Part shown: positions 1 through 5,273 of the stretch, piece after piece
Numbering within the stretch: position 1 is the stretch's first letter
Layout: each line of letters begins with the position of its first letter
Source: Bacillota bacterium
GTDB lineage: Bacteria; Bacillota; Clostridia; Christensenellales; Aristaeellaceae
DNA length: 6,950 bases
Direction of reading: 5' to 3'
NCBI GenBank assembly: GCA_009787135.1
Contig: WRGP01000142.1
Span: 1-6,950, forward strand
Program-made: the position numbers and the translations under genes
Notes under the pieces: model-generated
The model's input: the letters and a program-made list of their open reading frames with translations, nothing else
What the model was told of the DNA's origin: nothing
Database searches by the model: none

Positions 1-1387
1 GAAGGAGCGCCGCGGACATGGCCGCCGTGGCTGCCGCCACCTTCCACAGGCAGGCCAGGATGGCTCGCCAGCCGACCACGCGCTGGCGAAGGTGCAGCAG
101 GAAGAGCAGCGCAAAACCGCTGAGAAGCCAGCTAAAGGACGTAGCAACCGCGAGACCGGGCGCGCCCCATAGCGGATAAAGGATATAATTGAGCCCAATT
201 TTCAGCAAAATGACGCCCACCCCCACGGCGGTGGGGATTTTTACGTCTTTATACGCGAAAAAGCAGCGGTTGCACAGCTCGCGCAGGCCCACGCCAAAGA
301 TGCCCGCCGCGTAGCAGGCGAGCAGCGGCGCGACGGACAGCGTGTTTTCGGGCGTGAAACTGCCGCGCTCGTATACCAGGCGCGTGATAGGCCTACACAG
401 CAGGAGTAGCGCTATGGTGGCGGGGATGGAGATGAACAGGTTCACGTTCACGCCAAAGCTTATGTCCTGAGACATCTTCCCCGGCTCGCCCACATGGCGG
501 ACCAGGCTGGGGTAGAGGACCGTGGCGATTGTGACGGGCAGGATGGCGCTGACCATGGCCGTCAGGCGGTCGGCATAGTCCAGAGACGAAATATCGCCCG
601 AAACCTGGGAGGCAATGGACTTATCAAAGCCCACGTACAGCGTGTCAAACACGCCCGCGATGAGCACGGGGATCATCAGCACCAGCACCTGACGCAGCCC
701 CGGTTCTTTACAATCCCACACAGGGCGGTAGGATAGCCCCGCGCGCCGCATGCTTGGCGCCTGCACGATGAACTGCAAAACCCAGCCCAGCACGGCGCCC
801 ATGGCTATATAGGTGACGTCCAGCTTGCCGGCGACCAGAATCGCCCCAATGAGCACGATATTGTAACAGATTTGCGAGAGCGCGGGGATGGTAAAGCGGA
901 AATTGGCCTGCAGGTGAGCGGAGGCCATACGGGCAAGGAACATAAACAGGCCCATGGGCATCATCCATTTGGACAGGCGGACCGCTATTTCCTGCGTATC
1001 ACGGCCATGATGCTTCAGCAGAAAGCCGGTGATTAACGGCTCGATAAAAACATACGTCAAAAGCAGGACGACGATGGTAAAAACGCCGCCCAGGGTCAGC
1101 AGGTTGTTTGTAAAGCGGTTCGCCTCGCCCGGGCTGTGCTGCAGCCTGCCCGAATAGACGGGGATGAACGTCGCCGCCAGCGCGATGACGATCGCGCTGA
1201 GAAAAAAGCACGGCACGTTCAGGGCCGTATTGATCGCGTCCGCGACGGCGGTGATGCCGTACTGGCGCGACATAAAAATCTCGCGGACAAAGCCGGACAC
1301 CTTGCCGACAACGGTCAGCGCCATGACGATCAGCATGGATTTGGAGAGCGCGCCCACATCTTGCGCGTGATCAGCTTTTTTGTGCAT
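1..1387 (-). CDS. murJ: MurJ/MviN-family lipid-linked oligosaccharide flippase (lipid II flippase), C-terminus cut by window edge
   Basis: An integral membrane protein of the MOP superfamily, MurJ branch, which flips lipid-linked sugar precursors (lipid II in the best-studied members) across the cytoplasmic membrane. The frame is open from the ATG at 1387 to the left edge (462 codons; known MurJ proteins are about 500-550 aa, so only the end is missing). It shows repeated hydrophobic segments and family signatures: VGKVSGFVRE near residue 27, ADA at 49-51, YADRL at 271-275, YERGSFT at 339-345, and the FFAYKDVKIP block at 376-385 followed by a segment resembling NLILIPPLGxxGLALATS. By my alignment R35, D50 and R274 match E. 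coli R24, D39 and R270; R18 is replaced by K29, and R52 falls in a hydrophobic stretch, as I recall from clostridial MurJ. An in-frame TGA two codons upstream makes 1387 the first possible ATG; AGGTGA at 1391-1396 is its ribosome binding site. It lies 20 bases after the EpsG-like gene and is probably cotranscribed. It could instead serve a surface polysaccharide rather than peptidoglycan. Confidence 0.9.
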   Translation of the reverse strand, partial: MHKKADHAQDVGALSKSMLIVMALTVVGKVSGFVREIFMSRQYGITAVADAINTALNVPCFFLSAIVIALAATFIPVYSGRLQHSPGEANRFTNNLLTLGGVFTIVVLLLTYVFIEPLITGFLLKHHGRDTQEIAVRLSKWMMPMGLFMFLARMASAHLQANFRFTIPALSQICYNIVLIGAILVAGKLDVTYIAMGAVLGWVLQFIVQAPSMRRAGLSYRPVWDCKEPGLRQVLVLMIPVLIAGVFDTLYVGFDKSIASQVSGDISSLDYADRLTAMVSAILPVTIATVLYPSLVRHVGEPGKMSQDISFGVNVNLFISIPATIALLLLCRPITRLVYERGSFTPENTLSVAPLLACYAAGIFGVGLRELCNRCFFAYKDVKIPTAVGVGVILLKIGLNYILYPLWGAPGLAVATSFSWLLSGFALLFLLHLRQRVVGWRAILACLWKVAAATAAMSAALL

Positions 1388-1390
1388 GGG

Positions 1391-1396
1391 TCACCT
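1391..1396 (-). promoter_or_regulatory. Ribosome binding site of the murJ-family gene
   Basis: AGGTGA on the minus strand matches the 3' part of the extended Shine-Dalgarno consensus AGGAGGTGA and ends three bases before the ATG at 1387. It lies wholly in the 20-base gap after the upstream stop codon, so it also supports this start. Confidence 0.6.
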
Positions 1397-1407
1397 GTAC
1401 AATCAGT

Positions 1408-2676
1408 TTAATAGGGGACAATGGGGCTGCGGACCGACGGCTTTCGCTGCATGGCGTTATAGTATTCATCCCAGCTGGAGCCGCCGACGCGGTAGGCGTT
1501 CATGGCGGCCGCGTTTTTCACGTTGACGAACTTGTTGTCCAGCAGATCGTCCACGTTAAACACGGTGATATAGGGATAGCGAAGCGGGCTGCTTTCATAA
1601 TACTCGGCAAAGTTCATGATAGCCGCCATATCCTTGACGTATAAAAAAGATAAAAGCGCCAGCGTCACGGGCATGGCCACGAGCGTGCGCTTGATCAGGT
1701 CGCGGTTTTTATGGAATAGCAGCGGAAGCAGCGCGACCTCTACCACGCGGAAGTATACGTTGACCCGTGAGGCGATCAGGTCAAAGGACATAAACAGCAT
1801 ATAGAACGCGTATCCAACGCAATAAAGGTTGAACAGGAACTTGTCTTGCGCTGAAAGCCGCTCGCGGCTATGCCACGCCAGAGTGAAAATGACGGCCATG
1901 AACAGCGTGCGGTTGAGTAACGCCAGCAGGCTGGGCCTGCCGCTTTCCGCGTAATAAGACAGGATCGTATATTCAAGCCGGGCGGGCAGCCACGCGATGA
2001 GGCGCGTGAGGTCCACAAAGTTGACGACGGCCGTGGCGATACATAACAGCACGGCAAGCAGCACGGTTTTTCGCATGCGCCACTGGATGACATACAGGGG
2101 CCGGGGGGTCCGGAAGAGTATAGGCAGGAGCAGCAGCACGATGGCCGAGTTGTGCAGCAGGCTGGCCAGAAGCACCAGGACCGTAGGGCGCAGGCGGCGG
2201 CCGTCCGTCCAGTCTGGATAGACAAAGCCGAGCATAATGCCAAGCGCCAGCAGCTGGCGGATGGCGCTTTCCACATATGTGAGCGAATACACGGCAAAGA
2301 ATAGGGTAAGCGCAAACATGGGCAGGCCGCAAAACCGCTTGATAAAGCGATGCAGGCAGACAAAGCTAAAGAACGTCACGATGGAGATAAACAGAACATA
2401 ATGCGCCCCAAGCATGCGGAAGGCGCTCATCAGGTAGAAAAAGCCGATCTCGATCTTGTTGTATTGAAAGGCGAAGTAGTTTGGAAACTGTGTAAGCGGC
2501 GGCACGTTGGCGTAGATGCTCAAATAGGTGAGATAATCGGTGCCCTGGCCATAGCGAAGGGAGAAAAAAATAAAAAGCCCTGCCATTGCCAGCCAGTATA
2601 GGGACTTGCGCACGCCCGCGCGCCATTCCCACGCGGTCAGGCATAGCAGCACCAGCAGGATTGCGAGTCGAACCAT
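1408..2676 (-). CDS. EpsG-family polytopic membrane protein (putative exopolysaccharide polymerase-like protein)
   Basis: A 422-residue protein with about ten hydrophobic segments, starting directly with a membrane helix. It resembles the EpsG family, which is required for exopolysaccharide production in Bacillus biofilms and is often compared with Wzy-type polymerases; the exact reaction is not settled. Family-like landmarks are RYGQGTDYLTY at residues 41-51, SAIRQLLAL at 137-145, LLHNSAI at 173-179, an arginine-containing segment RVNVYFRVVEVALLP at 304-318, and a C-terminal YPYITVFN near 367-374. The last 75 or so residues are mostly soluble. I chose the ATG at 2676 because GGAGGG lies nine bases upstream and the hydrophobic family-like sequence begins there. 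The frame runs on to a TTG at 2937, but this would add 87 unlikely residues, overlap the end of helD and bypass the promoter. A promoter sits 49 bases upstream, and the flippase gene follows after 20 bases, pointing to a two-gene or longer polysaccharide operon. The substrate cannot be told from sequence. Confidence 0.82.
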   Translation of the reverse strand: MVRLAILLVLLCLTAWEWRAGVRKSLYWLAMAGLFIFFSLRYGQGTDYLTYLSIYANVPPLTQFPNYFAFQYNKIEIGFFYLMSAFRMLGAHYVLFISIVTFFSFVCLHRFIKRFCGLPMFALTLFFAVYSLTYVESAIRQLLALGIMLGFVYPDWTDGRRLRPTVLVLLASLLHNSAIVLLLLPILFRTPRPLYVIQWRMRKTVLLAVLLCIATAVVNFVDLTRLIAWLPARLEYTILSYYAESGRPSLLALLNRTLFMAVIFTLAWHSRERLSAQDKFLFNLYCVGYAFYMLFMSFDLIASRVNVYFRVVEVALLPLLFHKNRDLIKRTLVAMPVTLALLSFLYVKDMAAIMNFAEYYESSPLRYPYITVFNVDDLLDNKFVNVKNAAAMNAYRVGGSSWDEYYNAMQRKPSVRSPIVPY

Positions 2677-2685
2677 GGAAGATAT

Positions 2686-2691
2686 CCCTCC
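2686..2691 (-). promoter_or_regulatory. Ribosome binding site deciding the EpsG-family start
   Basis: GGAGGG on the minus strand lies nine bases before the ATG at 2676. It decides between this start and the upstream in-frame TTG at 2937, which has no comparable site. Confidence 0.7.
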
Positions 2692-2724
2692 GCATCCGTT
2701 TGCGCCCGTCGCGCGTGTTTTCCA

Positions 2725-2754
2725 AGTATACCATATAATAGACGTATTTCGCAA
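2725..2754 (-). promoter_or_regulatory. Sigma-A type promoter with extended -10 for the EpsG-family/murJ operon
   Basis: On the minus strand, TTGCGA (2749-2754, four of six matches to TTGACA) is followed after 18 bases by TATACT (2725-2730, five of six matches to TATAAT). TGG just before the -10 gives an extended TGn element. The spacer is AT-rich (positions 2731-2748), unlike the GC-rich surroundings. Transcription would start near 2717-2719, giving a leader of about 41-43 bases to the ATG at 2676. The prediction rests on motifs and placement only. Confidence 0.65.
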
Positions 2755-2785
2755 CACATCCATTCCGCGCGAAAATGCATTCCCT

Positions 2786-2823
2786 AAAAAAAACCGGCTG
2801 TCCGCGAACTCCTTGACGCGCGG
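2786..2823 (-). terminator. Weak candidate terminator after helD
   Basis: Downstream of the helD stop, the minus strand has a five-pair inverted repeat CCGCG/CGCGG (2819-2823 with 2802-2806, 12-base loop) and then a run of eight T (complement of 2786-2793). The eight bases between stem and T-run make this a poor intrinsic terminator. It is listed because it is the only T-run between helD and the next promoter. Confidence 0.25.
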
Positions 2824-2861
2824 CGGGAGAGGCGAACACAACGCCTGTACGACAACACCCC

Positions 2862-5108
2862 TCACGCCTTCCGCAGCAGCGGCGTAACCGCCCCCATGTG
2901 GCAGCATACCAACTTGTGCAGCGGACGGGTCAGGCAAACGTACAGAACGCGCGCGTCCAGTTCCGCGTCTGGATACGCGCTTTCCCCCACGTCCGCCATG
3001 ACGACGCAGTCAAATTCCAACCCCTTTACGAGCGCGGCGGGGATGACGAGCACACCGCCCGCGTAGCGCGTGTCGTCCGCCTTGACGAGGCGGCCGCCAA
3101 GCGAAGCGGGCAGCGCCTTGTGCAGCTTTGCGCAGCGCGTTATATCCCGGTCAATAATGGCGATGGTGCCGTACCCCTCCGCGCGCATCGCCTGAACGGT
3201 CTTGACGAGAAAACTGTCGCGGCATTTGGCGTCGTCAAAGCCGTGCAGGCTGGGTTCGTCGCCATGGCGCAGCACGGGCCGCGCGGGCGTTTGCCCCGGC
3301 ACGGGCCGGTTTTCCGCCACGCGCGCGGCGAACTGCATGATCTCCACGGTGCTTCGGTAGCTCGTGCGGAGCGGGGTCAGCGTCGCGCGGCCGTCAAACA
3401 CGGGCGTGAGAATCTCTTCCCAGGCCGTCAGCCCTTCAAAGGCGCGCACGCCCTGCATCAAATCGCCGACGATTGTGAAGGAATCGTTGCCCGCCAAATC
3501 ACGCAGGAGCATGAACTGAAAGGGCGAAAAATCCTGCGCCTCGTCGATAACCGTGTGCCGTATCTCGCTGCGCGGGATGCCGAACAGGTGCAGCGCCAGT
3601 GTGGCGAGCGGGGCAAGGTCTTCCGGTTCCACACGCTTTTTGAGGAGAAGCGCCCGCTTTCGCTCGCACAGCGCGTTCCAAACGGGGAGCTCATTCTCCG
3701 AAAGCGGGGGCTGCCAGCCGTTCGAGAGGAATTCCCTATATTTTTCCAGCAAATCAAGCCTGGGCCAGCGCTTCATTTCATCTTTTTCATAGGTTTTGCC
3801 TTGGCTGACAATCTCCTCCAGGCGCTCGTCGCGGCTGTTATAGAGCTTGATCATGCGGGCGCGCCGCTCCGGGCTGTCAGGCATGGACGTAAGGATCTGC
3901 TCAGCGCGCCGGTCGCACTCGGCCTTATACCATGCCGCGGCCTGCTCCTGCGCGCCCTTGCGCTTCTTGAGCAGATATTTGGGAATTTCCGCGACGCGCC
4001 GCTCAAACGGGAAGGGTTTTAGCTCCTCAAGGAAAATTGCCTCCATTTGGGAGCGCGTGTACAGGATGGCCGGGCCGAAGGTGATATCCCTGTCCGGCAC
4101 GACGCGCCGCTCCAGCCCGGCGATGTACGCGAGCAGCAACTCGCGAAAGCGAAGCGAACCCTCAAAGCGCAGCAGCGTTTCCATTTCAGCGCGCTGTTCA
4201 TTGCCAAGGCTCAGCATGGCCTCCAGCCGGTCTTTCTCAAGGAGCTTTGGCATGCGCTTGCCAAGCAAAGACGCGATATGCTTCACATACGTCGTCTGCA
4301 CCACCTGCTCCACGCCAAGGTCGGGCAGCACGGCGGAAATGTAGTCCAGAAACAGGGGGTTCGGCGCGAGGATCATCATCTTGGCAGGGGTGAGCGTATC
4401 CCTGAAGGCATAGAGAAGATAGGCGATGCGGTGCAGGGCGATCGTCGTCTTGCCGGAACCCGCCACGCCCTGTACGACCAGCGCGCGTTGCAATTTGTGG
4501 CGGATGATGACGTTCTGCTCCGCCTGAATGGTGGACACAACATCGCGCAGCCTGTCGCCGCGCACCTCGCCGAGCACGCCCATTAAATACGCGTCCTGCG
4601 CGGCCACGTCCGTGTCAAAGATTGTTTCCAGCCGGCCGTTTTTGACGCCCAGCTGGCGCTTGAGCGACAGAACGCCGGCAATCGCGCCGTCGGGCGCCGT
4701 ATAGCTGATAGGGCCCAGCTGACCGGCATAGTACAGGTTCGCCACGGGCGCGCGCCAGTCAACGACCACGGGTTCCAGCGACTCGCCGTGCATCACGCCC
4801 CATTTGCCGATGTAATACGTCCGCATTTGCCCATCGCTGTCAGGCGTGAAATCCACACGCGTAAAATACGCGCGGTCCGCCGCCAGCCTGAGATGGCTAA
4901 GCGCCTGCACCTTAAAGGAGAACAGGTTCTCGGCCACGATCAGGTCGCTGGAGTAGATACCGCCCGCGCGAAGCCGCTCCATCACGACCTCTTTTTCCTG
5001 CACCTCCACCTCGTCCGCCAGGCGGTCTGTCTCATGGCGGATGAGGGCGAGGGTTTGGGTGAGGTGTTCGGTTTCCTCACGCGCGGCCGGATGGTTTGGT
5101 TCTGTCAT
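2862..5108 (-). CDS. helD: HelD-like superfamily 1 helicase, RNA polymerase recycling factor
   Basis: A 748-residue protein, close to B. subtilis HelD in length. HelD proteins bind RNA polymerase and use ATP to free stalled or post-termination enzyme from nucleic acid; actinobacterial relatives (HelR) give rifamycin tolerance. The N-terminal 80 residues are charged and helical, as expected for the coiled-coil arm that enters the secondary channel. EQNVIIR (197-203) precedes Walker A GVAGSGKT (214-221). Motif Ia is LAPN (247-250), Walker B DEAQD (522-526), motif III GDLMQGV (548-554), motif IV SYRST (583-587), motif V VKGLEFD (694-700) and motif VI LYVCLTR (722-728). The long stretch 290-510 between Ia and Walker B matches the HelD-specific insertion and is highly charged. 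All catalytic motifs are intact. The start is the ATG at 5108, four bases after AAGGAGG; an in-frame TTG at 5147 lies inside the terminator T-run and is unlikely. It is flanked by a terminator upstream and a new promoter downstream, so it is probably monocistronic. A UvrD/PcrA DNA repair role is less likely given the N-terminal arm and insertion. Confidence 0.9.
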   Translation of the reverse strand: MTEPNHPAAREETEHLTQTLALIRHETDRLADEVEVQEKEVVMERLRAGGIYSSDLIVAENLFSFKVQALSHLRLAADRAYFTRVDFTPDSDGQMRTYYIGKWGVMHGESLEPVVVDWRAPVANLYYAGQLGPISYTAPDGAIAGVLSLKRQLGVKNGRLETIFDTDVAAQDAYLMGVLGEVRGDRLRDVVSTIQAEQNVIIRHKLQRALVVQGVAGSGKTTIALHRIAYLLYAFRDTLTPAKMMILAPNPLFLDYISAVLPDLGVEQVVQTTYVKHIASLLGKRMPKLLEKDRLEAMLSLGNEQRAEMETLLRFEGSLRFRELLLAYIAGLERRVVPDRDITFGPAILYTRSQMEAIFLEELKPFPFERRVAEIPKYLLKKRKGAQEQAAAWYKAECDRRAEQILTSMPDSPERRARMIKLYNSRDERLEEIVSQGKTYEKDEMKRWPRLDLLEKYREFLSNGWQPPLSENELPVWNALCERKRALLLKKRVEPEDLAPLATLALHLFGIPRSEIRHTVIDEAQDFSPFQFMLLRDLAGNDSFTIVGDLMQGVRAFEGLTAWEEILTPVFDGRATLTPLRTSYRSTVEIMQFAARVAENRPVPGQTPARPVLRHGDEPSLHGFDDAKCRDSFLVKTVQAMRAEGYGTIAIIDRDITRCAKLHKALPASLGGRLVKADDTRYAGGVLVIPAALVKGLEFDCVVMADVGESAYPDAELDARVLYVCLTRPLHKLVCCHMGAVTPLLRKA

Positions 5109-5112
5109 GGAG

Positions 5113-5119
5113 CCTCCTT
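5113..5119 (-). promoter_or_regulatory. Strong ribosome binding site of helD
   Basis: AAGGAGG on the minus strand lies four bases before the ATG at 5108, a slightly tight spacing. It settles this start over the TTG at 5147, which would add 13 residues. Confidence 0.75.
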
Positions 5120-5145
5120 GGGGAGCGGAGAGGGCGGAGGAACGC

Positions 5146-5187
5146 AAAAAAGGAACTGCCCCCTTGAACCTCGGCCAGGGGGCTTCC
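5146..5187 (-). terminator. Intrinsic terminator between alaS and helD
   Basis: Read on the minus strand, GCCCCCT (5177-5183 region, paired strand 5158-5164) forms a perfect seven-pair GC-rich stem with AGGGGGC around a 12-base loop. Outer GGAA/TTCC pairs (5184-5187 with 5152-5155) extend it across a two-base bulge. A run of six T (complement of 5146-5151) follows at once. This is a good intrinsic terminator for alaS. Because it ends about 37 bases before the helD ATG, it would also sit in the helD leader if the helD promoter lies upstream of it. Confidence 0.75.
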
Positions 5188-5200
5188 CGCCGTGAGGCGG
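5187..5200 (-). repeat. Small perfect hairpin in the alaS-helD gap
   Basis: CCGCC and GGCGG pair perfectly around a four-base loop (TCAC on the minus strand). It sits directly upstream of the terminator stem and shares at most one base with its outer extension, so both can nearly coexist. Confidence 0.5.
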
Positions 5201-5207
5201 AAAAGGA

Positions 5208-5234
5208 GGGATTTTAAGGGATTTTCATCCTTAA
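5208..5234 (-). repeat. Short direct and inverted repeats in the alaS-helD gap
   Basis: GGGATTTT occurs twice ten bases apart on the plus strand (5208-5215 and 5218-5225). Overlapping this, TTAAGG/CCTTAA (5214-5219 with 5229-5234) forms a six-pair inverted repeat with a nine-base loop. The stretch is AT-rich compared with the genes around it. It could hold the helD promoter or an operator: TAAAAT on the minus strand is a fair -10, but I see no good -35 at the right distance. Confidence 0.35.
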
Positions 5235-5241
5235 GCGAAGG

Positions 5242-5264
5242 GCCGGGAGGCAGAAACCTCCGGC
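5242..5264 (-). repeat. GC-rich hairpin just after the alaS stop codon
   Basis: GCCGGAGG (minus strand, from 5264) pairs with CCTCCCGGC (to 5242) as eight pairs with one bulged base and a six-base loop, nine bases after the alaS stop. No T-run follows, so it is not a standard intrinsic terminator; it may protect the 3' end of the alaS mRNA or be part of the structured leader before helD. Confidence 0.45.
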
Positions 5265-5273
5265 GTTCTCCCG

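Noticed and set aside
1776..2363. 195-codon minus-strand frame inside the EpsG-like gene
   Set aside because: It overlaps the membrane protein in another frame and is rich in Ser, Cys, Pro and Arg, typical of a shifted reading of GC-rich coding DNA.
2677..2937. N-terminal extension of the EpsG-like protein to a TTG at 2937
   Set aside because: It would overlap the helD end, add 87 residues without family similarity and start upstream of the promoter at 2725-2754, while the ATG at 2676 has a good ribosome binding site.
2898..4022. Open frame of 374 codons on the plus strand, antisense to helD
   Set aside because: It is in the mirror of a clearly conserved helicase, its translation has no recognisable domain, is rich in Arg, Ala, His and Gln, and no ribosome binding site stands out. 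GC-rich codon use produces such long antisense frames.
5109..5147. Upstream TTG start for helD at 5147
   Set aside because: The TTG lies within the terminator T-run and has no ribosome binding site, whereas the ATG at 5108 has AAGGAGG just upstream.
5208..5229. Tiny leader frame MKIP in the alaS-helD gap
   Set aside because: Four codons only, with no room for a ribosome binding site at proper spacing and no run of a single amino acid codon that would suggest attenuation.
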